Notes: a model not told the origin generated them from the letters alone. Shown: positions 1-8,771, counted from the first letter of the stretch. The stretch: 41,412 nucleotides of DNA from Corynebacterium jeikeium (GCF_000738175.1 NZ_JFCH01000033.1:1-41412); one strand, 5' to 3'. Numbers and translations: made by a program.

Positions 1-1423
1 GGTTGCGTCCCTTAGTGTGGTGTAACGCTTGCTGATGGTGGGTCCCGGAAAGTAGTGGGCGGCCACCGCCAGTTAGCCTTTCGACTCAACTACCACATCT
101 CACCGAAAGGCCTATGACGATGACCGCTGCACCGTATTCTATCGACCCGACAACCTATCTGGATGATTTGCTGGCCCAAGCGTCTCCGGATTTGATGCGC
201 CAGATGCTGCAAGGGTTTATCAACCAGATCCTCTCCGCCCAGGCTGACACCGTCTGCGGCGCCGAATACGGAGTTGTATCCACCGAGCGGGTCAACCACC
301 GCAACGGGTATCGCCACCGCGACCTTGACACCCGTGTCGGCACGATCGACGTGGCGGTGCCGAAACTGCGCCACGGCGCGTTCTTCCCAGACTGGCTGTT
401 AGAGCGCCGCTCACGAGCAGAACGAGCCTTATCGACTGTGATCGCCACGTGCTACCTTAAAGGGGTTTCCACCCGCAGGATGAATGATCTGGTGGCTACG
501 CTTGGGATTTCCAGCATGTCGAAATCGCAAGTCTCACGCATGTCAGAAGAACTCGACGACATGGTCGCAGACTTCAAAAACCGCCCACTAGACCCCGGCG
601 GGTACGCCTTTTTATCGTGCGATGCGCTCACGATCAAAGTCCGTGAAGGCGGCCGGGTGGTCAAATGCTCAGTGCTGCTTGCCACCGGAGTCAACGCCGA
701 CGGGTATCGCGAAATGCTCGGCATGCACGTCGCCACCGCGGAATCCAACGCGTCGTGGAAAGGCTTCTTCCAGGACTTAAAAGCCCGCGGACTTACTGGG
801 GTATTCCTTATCACAAGTGATGCCCACGAAGGCATCCAGCACGCCATTTCCGAAGTGCTGCCCAATGCGTCGTGGCAGCGGTGCCGCACCCATTTCGCGA
901 AGAACCTCTACGAAAAGGTCCCGAAAACACAATGGCCGATGGTCTCTGCGATGTTCCAGACAATCTTCCAGCAACCTGACGCCACATCCACTTGGGCTCA
1001 AGCCCGCGAAGTTGTCGACCTACTGGAGCCGAAATTCCCTCACGTCGCGGCGTATTTGGAGGAATCACTCGATGAAGTACTGGCGTTTACCGCAGCGCCG
1101 AAACCAGTCTGGACGAAGGTGTGGTCAAACAACCCCACAGAACGGTTAAACCGTGAGATCCGCCGGCGCACCGACGTCGTCGGCATTTTCCCAAACCGTG
1201 AATCCATCATCCGGCTTGTCGGTGCGGTCCTAGCCGAGCAACACGACGACTGGATCCAACAAAAACGCTACATGTCACTGACCGCACTCGAACACACCAA
1301 GCACCTCATGCACCACCCAGGAGAACATCGTGACGACCACCACCAGCTAACCGCCTAACCAAGCCCCGAACTTCATATCGAGCCGAAAGCACAAACGGCT
1401 ACACCACTACACCGGACTTGACC
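1..1423 (+). mobile_element. IS256-family insertion sequence, apparently complete
   Basis: The element consists of one transposase gene bounded by imperfect terminal inverted repeats. The first 29 bases of the window match the reverse complement of 1395-1423 at about 20 of 29 positions, both ends beginning GGT and sharing the block GTGGTGTA. The right end at 1423 lies inside an IS3-type transposase gene, so this copy inserted into an older element. An 8-9 base target duplication would be expected for this family; one copy would start at 1424 (GTATTTGG), but the other lies to the left of the window. The left boundary at or very near base 1 is inferred from the repeat match. Confidence 0.8.
114..1358 (+). 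CDS. IS256-family (mutator type) DDE transposase
   Basis: The product catalyses cut-and-copy movement of the surrounding element. It is a 414-residue protein, normal for IS256 transposases. The acidic triad can be placed at D170 (in SCDALTIKVR), D236 (in LITSDAHEG) and E343 (in NPTERLNREIRRRT); the spacing and the C-terminal NNPTERLNREIRRRT block are characteristic of the family. The frame is undamaged from end to end, so the copy may still be active. The first ATG at 114 is only three bases from the AAAGG ribosome site; the second ATG at 120 is better spaced and would give 412 residues. The gene is the only one in its element and is co-directional with no neighbour. Confidence 0.93.
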   Translation: MTMTAAPYSIDPTTYLDDLLAQASPDLMRQMLQGFINQILSAQADTVCGAEYGVVSTERVNHRNGYRHRDLDTRVGTIDVAVPKLRHGAFFPDWLLERRSRAERALSTVIATCYLKGVSTRRMNDLVATLGISSMSKSQVSRMSEELDDMVADFKNRPLDPGGYAFLSCDALTIKVREGGRVVKCSVLLATGVNADGYREMLGMHVATAESNASWKGFFQDLKARGLTGVFLITSDAHEGIQHAISEVLPNASWQRCRTHFAKNLYEKVPKTQWPMVSAMFQTIFQQPDATSTWAQAREVVDLLEPKFPHVAAYLEESLDEVLAFTAAPKPVWTKVWSNNPTERLNREIRRRTDVVGIFPNRESIIRLVGAVLAEQHDDWIQQKRYMSLTALEHTKHLMHHPGEHRDDHHQLTA

Positions 1424-1534
1424 GTATTTGGAGACACCAAGAGCATTGGCAGCGGCAGCACAGCCCATGCCTTGCTCGAAACACTCCACCAGCTGCTCAC
1501 GCTGATGCTCACTCAGCGAACTTCGTGCTCTCAA
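1424..1534 (-). pseudogene. IS3-family OrfA transposase, N-terminal fragment
   Basis: From a TTG codon at 1534, nine bases after a GGGGAG ribosome site, the minus strand reads LRARSSLSEHQREQLVECFE followed by QGMGCAAAANALGVSKY. That is the amino terminus of a helix-turn-helix OrfA protein, which binds the ends of IS3-type elements. Only 37 codons remain; the frame is cut at 1423/1424 by the IS256-type element. The second reading frame (OrfB, the integrase core) is not present in this window. The start codon choice is tentative because no ATG is available. Confidence 0.7.
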
Positions 1535-1596
1535 TGAAAACTACTCCCCACTAGTCGGTAACTGATTTCTCAGTCCAACTAATGGGGAGCAGTTCA
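1424..1596 (-). mobile_element. end fragment of an IS3-family insertion sequence
   Basis: Read on the minus strand, this stretch starts at 1596 with a TGAACTGCTCCCCA-type terminus, the usual form of an IS3-group inverted repeat. It continues into the first codons of an OrfA-like helix-turn-helix gene and stops abruptly where the IS256-type element begins. It is the outer end of an older element disrupted by the IS256 insertion. The remaining part, if it still exists, lies outside the window on the left. Confidence 0.75.
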
Positions 1597-1677
1597 AGTG
1601 CGGGAGGGGGTCTAGCGCTACAGCCGCCTAAGCAGCCGTAGCTGCCATAGCAGGCTGAGCTCTCAGAGCTGCAGGGA
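1597..1677 (-). other. short spacer downstream of rpsQ with small hairpins
   Basis: These 81 bases separate the last S10-operon gene from the IS3 fragment. They contain two small inverted repeats, GCAGC-CGTA-GCTGC at 1632-1645 and AGCTCT-C-AGAGCT at 1658-1670. Neither is followed by a run of T on the minus strand, so I do not call a rho-independent terminator. In many bacteria rplN-rplX-rplE would follow here; the insertion sequences now occupy that position. Confidence 0.5.
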
Positions 1678-1971
1678 CTAGCGAGCCTTCTCGATGATCT
1701 CGGTCAGGCGGAAGTGCTTGTCCTTGGACAGCGGGCGGGTCTCCTCGATGCGAACGCGGTCGCCTACGCCGGCGGTCTCGTTCTCATCGTGGACCTTCAC
1801 GCGGGAGTTACGGCGCATGATCTTGCCGTACAGTGCGTGCTGCTTGCGGTCCTCAAGCTCGACCACAATGGTCTTGTTCATCTTGGTGGAAACAACGTAT
1901 CCGGAGCGAACCTTGCGGGCGCCCTTCTCGTTCTTCACAGCTGCGTTGTCATTCACGGTTGCCTCACTCAT
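1678..1971 (-). CDS. rpsQ: 30S ribosomal protein S17
   Basis: This is a 97-residue S17, an early-binding protein of the 30S body that contacts 16S rRNA. After a short acidic-basic extension, the typical S17 core starts at about residue 22 with [19 protein letters not shown] and includes the conserved H-x-x-Y-G-K-I-M-R-R segment and a C-terminal [15 protein letters not shown] block. The ATG overlaps the stop of rpmC in an ATGA quartet, which implies coupled translation. It is the last visible gene of the S10 operon. The usual continuation into rplN is absent; insertion sequences follow within about 80 bases. Confidence 0.97.
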   Translation of the reverse strand: MSEATVNDNAAVKNEKGARKVRSGYVVSTKMNKTIVVELEDRKQHALYGKIMRRNSRVKVHDENETAGVGDRVRIEETRPLSKDKHFRLTEIIEKAR

Positions 1972-2201
1972 GCTGCGTCACCACCCGGGTTGGTAGACAG
2001 CCCGAGCTCGCGCTCGCGCAGGACGGTGTAGATGCGGGCGATGTCGCGCTTGACAACACCCAGACGACGGTTGTTGGTCAGCTGGCCGGTCGCAGCCTGG
2101 AAGCGAAGGTTGAACAGCTCTTCCTTCGCCTCACGCAGGCGGGTGGTCAGCTCTTCGTTGTTGAGCTCGCGGAGCTCATGTGCCGGAGTTCCGGTAGCCA
2201 T
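1968..2201 (-). CDS. rpmC: 50S ribosomal protein L29
   Basis: The product is a 77-residue L29, a small two-helix protein near the peptide exit tunnel of the 50S subunit. The motif [33 protein letters not shown] and the [23 protein letters not shown] tail are diagnostic. Its start overlaps the rplP stop by one base (TAATG) and its stop overlaps the rpsQ start by four bases, so it is embedded in the S10 operon. Length and composition are ordinary for Actinobacteria. Confidence 0.97.
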   Translation of the reverse strand: MATGTPAHELRELNNEELTTRLREAKEELFNLRFQAATGQLTNNRRLGVVKRDIARIYTVLRERELGLSTNPGGDAA

Positions 2202-2617
2202 TAGAACTGATCCTCCTTCTTCACGATGCGAACCTTGCAGGGCAGCTTGTTACCAGCACGGCGCAGTGCCTCCAGGGCGACCTCTTCGTTCGGGTAAGAG
2301 GCCTCGAAGAGGATACGACCCGGCTTGATGTTGGCAACCCACTTCTCCACGGGGCCCTTACCGGAACCCATACGCACGCCAAGCGGCTTCTGGGTCAGCG
2401 GACGATCCGGGAAGATGTTGATCCACACCTTGCCACCACGCTTCATGTGGCGGTTAATGGCGATACGAGCGGACTCGATCTGACGGTTGGTGATGTAGGT
2501 CGGCTCCAGGGCCTGCAGGCCGTAGTCGCCGAACGTTACGCGGTTACCGCCCTTGGACACGCCACGACGGGTCGGGCGGTGCTGGCGACGGTACTTAACG
2601 CGCTTCGGGATAAGCAT
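2201..2617 (-). CDS. rplP: 50S ribosomal protein L16
   Basis: A 138-residue L16, which helps position tRNA at the A site and organises the peptidyl transferase region. The N-terminal [15 protein letters not shown] block, the central [22 protein letters not shown] segment and the [18 protein letters not shown] motif are all present. A strong AGGAGGG ribosome site lies within the end of rpsC. The reading frame ends one base into the rpmC start codon. Nothing unusual is seen. Confidence 0.98.
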   Translation of the reverse strand: MLIPKRVKYRRQHRPTRRGVSKGGNRVTFGDYGLQALEPTYITNRQIESARIAINRHMKRGGKVWINIFPDRPLTQKPLGVRMGSGKGPVEKWVANIKPGRILFEASYPNEEVALEALRRAGNKLPCKVRIVKKEDQF

Positions 2618-2622
2618 GTGTC

Positions 2623-3366
2623 TTAGCCCTCCTGCTTCTGCTCAGCGCGCTGGCGACGTGCGCCACCGCGACGTGGACGCTCACGACGACCGCGAGACGG
2701 GCGCTCGTCGCGTGCATTCATCAGGCTCTCGCGACGGCCGCCGACGACGTCACCCTTGTAGATCCACACCTTGACGCCAATGCGTCCGAAGGTGGTGTGG
2801 GCCTCGTAGGTGCCGTAGTCGATCTCAGCGCGGAGGGTGTGCAGCGGAACGCGACCCTCGTGGTAGCGCTCGGTGCGGCCCATCTCCGCGCCGCCCAGGC
2901 GACCGGAGCAAACAACCTTGATGCCCTTGACCTGCGGCTGGCGCATTGCGCCCTGGATTGCCTTGCGCATAGCGCGACGGAAGGCAACGCGGTTGGTCAG
3001 CTGCTCAGCGATGGACTGTGCTACCAGCTGTGCGTTGGCATCGATGTTCTTGACTTCGAGGATGTTCAGCTGAACCTGCTTGCCGGTGAGCTTCTCCAGC
3101 TGGCCGCGGATGCGGTCAGCCTCGGAGCCGCGGCGGCCAATCACGATGCCCGGGCGGGCAGTGTGGATGTCAACGCGAACCCGGTCGTGGGTGCGCTCGA
3201 TGACAACGTTGGCAATGCCGGCGCGGTCAAGACCCTCGGACAGGAAGTCGCGGATCTTGATGTCCTCGGCGAGGTAGTCAGCGTACTGCTTGTCGGCGTA
3301 CCAGCGGGAGCGCCACTCGGAAGTGATACCCAGCCGGAGGCCGTGGGGGTGGATTTTCTGGCCCAC
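2623..3366 (-). CDS. rpsC: 30S ribosomal protein S3
   Basis: A 247-residue S3, part of the mRNA entry site and helicase function of the 30S head. It has the N-terminal [15 protein letters not shown] motif, a KH domain around residues 40-110 containing the GxxG-type loop [13 protein letters not shown], and the C-terminal [13 protein letters not shown] signature. The last 35 residues are an Arg/Gly-rich tail, as often seen in actinobacterial S3. The start codon is GTG and shares one base with the rplV stop (TAGTG). Confidence 0.98.
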   Translation of the reverse strand: MGQKIHPHGLRLGITSEWRSRWYADKQYADYLAEDIKIRDFLSEGLDRAGIANVVIERTHDRVRVDIHTARPGIVIGRRGSEADRIRGQLEKLTGKQVQLNILEVKNIDANAQLVAQSIAEQLTNRVAFRRAMRKAIQGAMRQPQVKGIKVVCSGRLGGAEMGRTERYHEGRVPLHTLRAEIDYGTYEAHTTFGRIGVKVWIYKGDVVGGRRESLMNARDERPSRGRRERPRRGGARRQRAEQKQEG

Positions 3367-3728
3367 TACTGAGCACTTCCCTTCTGGCTCTCGACGACCA
3401 CAGTGATGTGGCTGGTGCGCTTGCGGACGTGGAATGCACGACCCTGGGCGCGGGGGCGGAAACGGCGCATGGTCGGGCCCTCGTCGGCGTAAGCCTCAGA
3501 GACGACCAGCGTCTGCGGGTCCAAGCCGAAGTTGTTCTCGGCGTTGGCGGCGGCCGAAGCAACGACCTTCGCGACCGGCTCGGAAGCGGCCTGCGGAGCG
3601 TACTTCAGGATCGCCAGTGCGTCCTCGACGGACTTGCCACGGATCGTGTCGATCACGCGGCGTGCCTTCATCGGAGTGACGCGGACGAAACGCGCGGTAG
3701 CGCGTGCGGTGGTTACGGTGTCAGACAT
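3366..3728 (-). CDS. rplV: 50S ribosomal protein L22
   Basis: The product is a 120-residue L22, whose beta hairpin lines the nascent peptide exit tunnel. The early-residue [25 protein letters not shown] block and the later [22 protein letters not shown] hairpin are intact. The tunnel-tip segment shows no insertion or deletion of the type associated with macrolide resistance in other bacteria. It lies two bases after rpsS and shares one base with rpsC. Confidence 0.97.
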
Positions 3729-3730
3729 GA

Positions 3731-4009
3731 TTATCGACGACCCTTCTTGTCGTCCTTGACGTGACCCTTGAAGGTCTTCGTAGGAGCGAACTCACCTAGC
3801 TTGTGACCGACCATGGAATCATCGATGAACACCGGCACGTGCTTGCGACCGTCGTGGACGGCGAAAGTGTGGCCGATGAAATCGGGGAGAATGGTCGAGC
3901 GACGGGACCACGTCTTGATGACGTTCTTGTTGCCCTTTTCGTTCTGAGCGTCCACCTTCGCAAGGAGGTGTTCGTCGACGAATGGGCCCTTCTTCAGGCT
4001 GCGTGGCAT
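3731..4009 (-). CDS. rpsS: 30S ribosomal protein S19
   Basis: A 92-residue S19 of the 30S head, which pairs with S13 near the A site. [16 protein letters not shown] at the start and the [19 protein letters not shown] and [16 protein letters not shown] segments identify it. An AGGAGG ribosome site precedes the ATG at an optimal distance. It is separated from rplB by 16 bases and from rplV by two bases, within the S10 operon. Confidence 0.98.
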
Positions 4010-4025
4010 TCTCTACTACCTCCTC

Positions 4026-4868
4026 TTAGCGCTTCTTGTTCTTGTTGGAGCGACGACGGCGAACGATCATCCGGTCGCTGGGACGGTTCGGCTTGCGGGT
4101 GCGTCCCTCAGGCTGACCCCAAGGAGACACAGGGTGACGACCACCGGAGGTCTTACCCTCACCACCACCGTGCGGGTGGTCAACCGGGTTCATAACAACA
4201 CCGCGGACGGTCGGGCGTACGCCCTTCCAGCGCATACGGCCGGCCTTGCCCCAGCGGATGTTGATCTGCTCCTGGTTGCCGACCTCGCCGATGGTGGCGC
4301 GGCAGCGAATGTCTACGCGACGGATCTCGGAAGACGGCATACGCAGAACTGCGTACTTGCCTTCCTTACCCAGCAGCTGGATGGAGGCACCAGCGGAACG
4401 AGCCATCTTGGCGCCGCCGCCCGGCTTCAGCTCCACAGCGTGGATGGTGGTACCGGTCGGGATGTTGCGCAGTGGCAGGTTGTTGCCAACCTTGATGTCG
4501 GCGTTCGGGCCGGACTCCAGCAGCGTGCCCTGCTTCAGGCCGCGGGGGGCGATGATGTAACGCTTCTCGCCATCGCGGTAGTGCAGCAGCGCAATGTTAG
4601 CGGTGCGGTTCGGGTCGTACTCGATGTGAGCGACCTTGGCGATCACGCCGTCCTTGTCGTTACGACGGAAGTCGATAACGCGGTAGCGGCGCTTGTGGCC
4701 GCCACCCTTGTGACGGGTCGTGATGTGGCCGTGAACGTTACGGCCACCGGTCTTCGACAGCGGGCGCAGCAGAGACTTCTCGGGAGTCGAACGGGTAATT
4801 TCCGCGAACTCGGAGACAGAACTCTGGCGGCGACCCGGCGTAGTCGGCTTGTACTTACGAATAGCCAT
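4026..4868 (-). CDS. rplB: 50S ribosomal protein L2
   Basis: A 280-residue L2, needed for subunit association and for assembly of the peptidyl transferase centre. The amino end [15 protein letters not shown], the [17 protein letters not shown] segment and the C-terminal [27 protein letters not shown] block are conserved; the last contains the histidine equivalent to the functionally important His229 of E. coli L2. A GAGGAAG ribosome site precedes the ATG. A 38-base spacer separates it from rplW, one of the larger gaps inside the S10 operon. Confidence 0.98.
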   Translation of the reverse strand: MAIRKYKPTTPGRRQSSVSEFAEITRSTPEKSLLRPLSKTGGRNVHGHITTRHKGGGHKRRYRVIDFRRNDKDGVIAKVAHIEYDPNRTANIALLHYRDGEKRYIIAPRGLKQGTLLESGPNADIKVGNNLPLRNIPTGTTIHAVELKPGGGAKMARSAGASIQLLGKEGKYAVLRMPSSEIRRVDIRCRATIGEVGNQEQINIRWGKAGRMRWKGVRPTVRGVVMNPVDHPHGGGEGKTSGGRHPVSPWGQPEGRTRKPNRPSDRMIVRRRRSNKNKKR

Positions 4869-4906
4869 ACTTTTGCTTCCTCTTTACCTTTCGGTGTCCG
4901 GCCGCC

Positions 4907-5212
4907 TTAGGCGGTCGCACCACCGAAGATGTCGATCGGATCGCTGCCGGCGACCAGGGTCACCATGGCGCGCTTGGTTGCCTTGCGCTGGCCGTAGCCG
5001 GTGCGGGTGCGCTTACGCTTGCCCTCACGGTTAACGGTGTTAACGCTGGCGACCTTCACACCAAAGATCTGCTCGACGGCAATCTTGATTTGGGTCTTGT
5101 TAGAGCTGGGGTGAACCAGGAACGTGTAGACGTTCTGCTCCATCAGGCCGTAGGACTTCTCAGATACGACCGGGGCGATGATGATATCGCGAGGATCAGC
5201 TACAGTGCTCAC
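4907..5212 (-). CDS. rplW: 50S ribosomal protein L23
   Basis: A 101-residue L23 at the peptide exit, the docking site for trigger factor and signal recognition particle. [19 protein letters not shown], the [23 protein letters not shown] segment and the basic [23 protein letters not shown] region are typical. The start is a GTG that overlaps the rplD stop codon in a GTGA quartet, implying translational coupling in the operon. Confidence 0.97.
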   Translation of the reverse strand: MSTVADPRDIIIAPVVSEKSYGLMEQNVYTFLVHPSSNKTQIKIAVEQIFGVKVASVNTVNREGKRKRTRTGYGQRKATKRAMVTLVAGSDPIDIFGGATA

Positions 5213-5862
5213 TTTGCCTCCTCCTTGGTCTTATCAGCGGCGTTGATGAAAGCGTTCAGTGCCTCCACGGAGAACACAACGTCGTCCGCGTTCAGAACGT
5301 CGTAGGTGTTCAGCTGGTCGTTGACCAGGGTGTGCACCTGCGGCAGGTTGTTCACGGACTTCCATGCGGTGACGTCTTCGCGGGTCAGGACGACCAGCAC
5401 GGACTTGCGGTCCGTCAGACGCTCGATGAAGGCGCGTGCAGCCTTGGTGGACGGGGTCTGGCCCGGGACCAGCTCCTCAACCACGTGGATACGGTCGTGA
5501 CGCACGCGATCGGTCAGCGCGCCGCGCAGAGCAGCGGCCTTCATCTTCTTCGGAGTGCGCTGGGAGTAGTCACGCGGCTGCGGGCCGTGGACCGTGCCAC
5601 CACCGGTGAAGTGGGGAGCGCGGATGGAGCCCTGACGTGCGCGACCGGTGCCCTTCTGGCGGAACGGCTTACGGCCACCGCCGGACACCATGCCACGAGT
5701 CTTCGTAGCGTGGGTACCCTGACGCTTTGCTGCGAGCTGAGCGGTAACAACCTGGTGCATCAGTGCGACGCTGGCCTCTGCATCGAAGATGGATGCGGGC
5801 AGCTCGACCGTGCCGTTGGTCTTACCGTCAGCGGTGTGGACATCAAGCTTTAGATTGCTCAT
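5209..5862 (-). CDS. rplD: 50S ribosomal protein L4
   Basis: A 217-residue L4, an assembly protein whose extended loop reaches the exit tunnel. The loop is recognisable at about residues 45-100 by the tracts [20 protein letters not shown] and [16 protein letters not shown], and the globular end by [23 protein letters not shown]. In E. coli L4 represses its own operon. I see no obvious equivalent leader hairpin close to rpsJ, so autoregulation here is not assumed. The ATG overlaps the rplC stop (ATGA). Confidence 0.97.
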   Translation of the reverse strand: MSNLKLDVHTADGKTNGTVELPASIFDAEASVALMHQVVTAQLAAKRQGTHATKTRGMVSGGGRKPFRQKGTGRARQGSIRAPHFTGGGTVHGPQPRDYSQRTPKKMKAAALRGALTDRVRHDRIHVVEELVPGQTPSTKAARAFIERLTDRKSVLVVLTREDVTAWKSVNNLPQVHTLVNDQLNTYDVLNADDVVFSVEALNAFINAADKTKEEAK

Positions 5863-6515
5863 GCGTGTGCACCGCCCTTCACTGCGGTCTTGACAACGAC
5901 GAGGCCGCCGTTGACACCCGGAACTGCACCCTTGATCAGGAGCAGGTTGGACTCTGCGTCGACCTTGGCCAGCTTCAGGTTCTGCTGGGTAACGCGGTTG
6001 TTACCCATGCGGCCTGCCATGCGCTTGCCCTTGAACACGCGGCCGGGGGTGGCTGCCTGTCCGATGGAGCCCACGCGGCGGTGAGCGGCCTGGTTACCGT
6101 GAGCAGCACCCTGGCCGGCGAAGCCGTGGCGCTTCATGCCGCCGGCGTAGCCCTTGCCCTTGGTGGTGCCCGTCACGTCGACGAACTTGACATCGTTGAA
6201 GATGTCTACGGTGACGTCCTGGCCAACCTCGTAGCTGGATGCGTCTGCAACGCGGATCTCAGCAACGTGGCGGCGCGGAGTCACGCCAGCCTTCTTGAAG
6301 TGACCAGCTGCAGGCTTGTTTACCTTGCGCGGGTCGATCTCGCCGAAGGCGATCTGTACGGCCTCGTAGCCGTCGGTTTCCTTGGAACGCACCTGGGTTA
6401 CGACACAGGGCCCAGCCTCGACGACGGTAACCGGTACAACACGGTTTTCCTCGTCGAAGATCTGAGTCATGCCGAGCTTCTTGCCCAGGATGCCCTTGAT
6501 CTCAATATCACTCAT
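5859..6515 (-). CDS. rplC: 50S ribosomal protein L3
   Basis: A 218-residue L3, an early assembly protein of the 50S subunit. [30 protein letters not shown] opens the protein; the long loop with [20 protein letters not shown] and the [26 protein letters not shown] stretch reaches toward the peptidyl transferase centre. A GGAAGAGA ribosome site precedes the ATG. There is a 46-base spacer to rpsJ. The loop shows no disruption. Confidence 0.98.
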   Translation of the reverse strand: MSDIEIKGILGKKLGMTQIFDEENRVVPVTVVEAGPCVVTQVRSKETDGYEAVQIAFGEIDPRKVNKPAAGHFKKAGVTPRRHVAEIRVADASSYEVGQDVTVDIFNDVKFVDVTGTTKGKGYAGGMKRHGFAGQGAAHGNQAAHRRVGSIGQAATPGRVFKGKRMAGRMGNNRVTQQNLKLAKVDAESNLLLIKGAVPGVNGGLVVVKTAVKGGAHA

Positions 6516-6561
6516 AGTTTCTCTTCCGCTGCCGTTTCAGTAGTTCAGACTCGTTTGCCGC

Positions 6562-6867
6562 TTACTGAATGTTGACGTCGACGCTGGCCGGAAGATCGAT
6601 GCGCATGAGGGCGTCAACGGTCTTCGGGGTTGGGTCGAGAATGTCGATCAGACGCTTGTGCGTACGCATCTCAAAGTGCTCGCGCGAGTCCTTGTACTTG
6701 TGCGGAGAGCGGATGACGCAGTACACGTTCTTTTCAGTTGGCAGTGGCACTGGGCCGACAACACGAGCGCCGGTACGGGTAACCGTCTCGACGATCTTCT
6801 TGGCAGAAGCGTCGATAGCCTCGTGATCGTAGGCCTTGAGCCTAATGCGGATCTTCTGTCCCGCCAC
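6562..6867 (-). CDS. rpsJ: 30S ribosomal protein S10
   Basis: A 101-residue S10 (NusE), a 30S head protein that also joins NusB in antitermination complexes. [24 protein letters not shown], the GPVPLPTEK loop and the [23 protein letters not shown] segment are diagnostic. The start is GTG after a strong AGGAAGAGGA ribosome site. It is the first gene of the S10 operon; about 700 bases of non-coding DNA lie upstream. Confidence 0.98.
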   Translation of the reverse strand: MAGQKIRIRLKAYDHEAIDASAKKIVETVTRTGARVVGPVPLPTEKNVYCVIRSPHKYKDSREHFEMRTHKRLIDILDPTPKTVDALMRIDLPASVDVNIQ

Positions 6868-7139
6868 GCTTGTCCTCTTCCTTCAAAGCGCTTCCCTGCT
6901 ATTTAAAACAGCTGGTAGTCACGCTTCTTATCTGTCTTAGTCTTAACGCTGTCCGGCCTTGGGGCCTGGTCCAGTCGCCAGTGTCGCTTGTGTCTTACAT
7001 TTACTTGTTTGTGCCATCGACGGATAGCGGGTCATTCGGTTTTAATGAACACACGCCATACGCACTTGGTTTATCAAGTGATGTAACAACACCCGGTTCC
7101 CGCCCCTTTAGCTTGCTCCATGGCCGGATTCGTTTTACC

Positions 7140-7180
7140 GAGGCCTTATATACGAAATATATGGAGTACAAGCTTGGAAA
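7140..7180 (-). promoter_or_regulatory. candidate S10 operon promoter region (weak)
   Basis: On the minus strand an AT-rich block contains TATATT and TATAAG hexamers that could act as -10 elements, with GCTTGT 17 bases before TATAAG. It is the most promoter-like stretch upstream of rpsJ, but the -35 match is poor and the distance to rpsJ is about 280 bases. The block also includes the inverted repeat ATATA-CGAAA-TATAT. This is a pattern-based inference only. Confidence 0.3.
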
Positions 7181-7528
7181 CGTGTTCCGCGCCTTGTCGG
7201 AAGGGAATCCCTTCGCTTACTGCCGCTGTTCATTTACCATGCCCCATCCTCCGGCACCCGCGGTCGGGCGTGTCGCCTTTCCGCTTTTAAGTACCGCACA
7301 GCAAAGCAGCCCCGCTGTGACCTTTGCGGATCACTTTCGCGAGGTTCTTCACCGACGATGGATCATGCTCACTTCACCATCGACACCTTCTTGGTCCAGC
7401 CTCGCTGCTGCGCTGCTGGCCTCATGTGCCGTGTTAAAGCAACGTCAAGTATTCAACCACACCGGGCGCGCCGAAACCAAATCACTTCTGTCTTTTTCTT
7501 TTTGACGCCCCTACGCGCCGGTTACCTA

Positions 7529-7558
7529 TTACTTCCGTAGCCCTTTGAGCACTAGAAT
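7529..7558 (+). promoter_or_regulatory. candidate promoter of the J-domain/GntR operon
   Basis: TTACTT at 7529-7534 and TAGAAT at 7553-7558 are separated by 18 bases, a reasonable -35/-10 pair. Transcription would start near 7565, leaving a leader of about 60 bases before the ATG at 7624. Confidence 0.4.
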
Positions 7559-7594
7559 CGCCACGTAAGTACAGACTTCACATGCATGGCCTTG

Positions 7595-7608
7595 AGGTGG
7601 CGTCACCT
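7595..7608. promoter_or_regulatory. inverted repeat, possible autoregulatory operator
   Basis: AGGTG-GCGT-CACCT forms a near-perfect palindrome (12 of 14 positions symmetrical). It lies between the candidate promoter and the ribosome site of an operon whose second gene is a GntR-type repressor. Such regulators commonly bind short palindromes in their own promoter region, so this is a candidate operator. It could equally be a small mRNA hairpin. Confidence 0.3.
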
Positions 7609-7623
7609 AAAGAAGGAACAGCA

Positions 7624-7971
7624 ATGAGCGACTACCGCAACAATCCCGAGTACCAGCGGCAACGGCGCGCCCTGGTGCGGAAACACCACCCCGACGCGGG
7701 AGGGACGGACGCCGAGCTGATCGACGCTCTGCGCGCCCTAGACGAAGCCTGGGATCGGCGCGCTCGCCTGCGCCGCCAAGTCCGCGAGCACCGGCCTAGC
7801 TTCATCCCCGAGGACAAGGCCGAGCAGGCGATGGATGTCGCCGAGCAAGCCATGGGGGTGGCTGAGAACTTCGCCCGCAACGCCGGGCGCTTCGCCGGCA
7901 ACCTACGCAACACGTTGCTCCATAAGTTGCCGCAAGAGTTTCGGCGAGGGTACCGCGAGGGAGACAAATAA
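7624..7971 (+). CDS. small J-domain-like protein
   Basis: A 115-residue protein with the sequence VRKHHPDAGGTDAELIDALRALDEAW near its start. The HPD tripeptide at residues 22-24, the following GGT and the helix III pattern match the second half of a DnaJ J domain, which stimulates ATP hydrolysis by Hsp70. Helix I seems shortened, and no Gly/Phe or zinc-finger region is present. The rest is a helical segment with a repeated AEQAMxVAE unit and a basic C-terminus. The ATG at 7624 is preceded by AAGAAGGA; an earlier ATG at 7582 lacks a ribosome site. Its stop (TAA) abuts the ATG of the GntR gene, so the two are co-translated. Function is unknown; partnering with DnaK is inference. Confidence 0.75.
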   Translation: MSDYRNNPEYQRQRRALVRKHHPDAGGTDAELIDALRALDEAWDRRARLRRQVREHRPSFIPEDKAEQAMDVAEQAMGVAENFARNAGRFAGNLRNTLLHKLPQEFRRGYREGDK

Positions 7972-8730
7972 ATGTCCACCCGTTACGAGCAAATCGCCCG
8001 GCAACTGCGCGAGGACATTCGCAACGGGCGTTTCCAGGTTGGCGAGGCCATACCTAGCGAAAGGGTCCTGGCCGAACGCTTCGACGTCGCCCCCGGAACC
8101 ATGCGACAGGCGCTCAATCAGCTGGTGGACGAAGGCACCTTAAGTTCCAAGCGGGGTGCGCGGAAGGTCGTGCTGCGCATGCCCGCCCGCTTCCCCGAGA
8201 TCTCGAAGTTTCGCAGTTTCGCCCAGTGGGCCTACGGTCGCGGGCGTACCCCAGGCGGCCACGTGATCCACCAGGAATGGGTCGAGCAGACGGAGAAAGA
8301 TGTCGAGCTGCTGCGCGTGCCCGCGGGAGAGAAAGTCCTGAAAGTGCTGCGCGTGCGCACCATCGACGGCTCCCCCATCATGCTGGAGCGCACCCGCTAC
8401 CCCGCCTGGGTCGGCGCCAAGGTCCAGCCGATGGATCCCACCTGCCCGTCCGTGACCAACGAGCTGGCAGCCCGGCACCATATTCACTTCTTCGCCGCCG
8501 ACAACGTGTTTTCCGCTGCGAAAGCCGGGGAGGTCGATGCGCGGTGGCTACCCCTCGAGACCGGCGACCCTGTTCTGGTGCACCGGCGCCTCTCGCGCGA
8601 TGCGAAGGGCACGCCGTTGGAGATGAGTGAGGATCGCTATATTGCGGACGCCCTCAGTATCGCCGTGCCCACTTCTGGCAAGAACAACGTTCTCAGCTGG
8701 ACTACGTTGAATCGCTTCCCCTGGGGATAG
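7972..8730 (+). CDS. GntR-family regulator, HutC subfamily (UTRA domain)
   Basis: A 252-residue DNA-binding regulator. Residues 1-65 form the winged helix of GntR proteins (YEQIARQLREDIRNGRFQVGEAIPSERVLAERFDVAPGTMRQALNQLVDEGTL). Residues about 90-235 form a UTRA ligand-binding domain, with the usual LLRVPAGEKVLKVLRVRTIDGSPIMLERTRYP and DPVLVHRRL tracts. The effector is not predictable from sequence; related proteins sense sugar phosphates or other small metabolites. It starts immediately after the J-domain gene stop, so they form one transcript. A palindrome upstream of the operon (7595-7608) is a possible self-binding site. It converges with tuf. Confidence 0.88.
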   Translation: MSTRYEQIARQLREDIRNGRFQVGEAIPSERVLAERFDVAPGTMRQALNQLVDEGTLSSKRGARKVVLRMPARFPEISKFRSFAQWAYGRGRTPGGHVIHQEWVEQTEKDVELLRVPAGEKVLKVLRVRTIDGSPIMLERTRYPAWVGAKVQPMDPTCPSVTNELAARHHIHFFAADNVFSAAKAGEVDARWLPLETGDPVLVHRRLSRDAKGTPLEMSEDRYIADALSIAVPTSGKNNVLSWTTLNRFPWG

Positions 8731-8771
8731 TTCCAGGACCAGTCCGGGGGCTAGCTCTCCAGGACATGCAG

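Larger units (their letters stand above)
6868..7623. other. intergenic region between rpsJ and the J-domain operon
   Basis: This 756-base gap separates two divergent units, the S10 operon (minus) and the J-domain/GntR operon (plus). Overlapping plus-strand reading frames exist but lack a ribosome site and resemble no family. The gap holds a perfect hairpin CACTTG-GTTTAT-CAAGTG at 7063-7080, an AT-rich inverted repeat near 7147-7163 and a plausible plus-strand promoter at 7529-7558. The S10 operon probably has a long untranslated leader within it. Confidence 0.6.

Noticed and set aside
268..448. Minus-strand frames within the IS256 transposase
   Set aside because: They are antisense shadows of the transposase gene, without ribosome sites or family likeness.
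6870..7505. Open frame of about 210 codons upstream of rpsJ
   Set aside because: No ribosome site, atypical codon use, no recognisable motif, and it overlaps the promoter region expected for the S10 operon.
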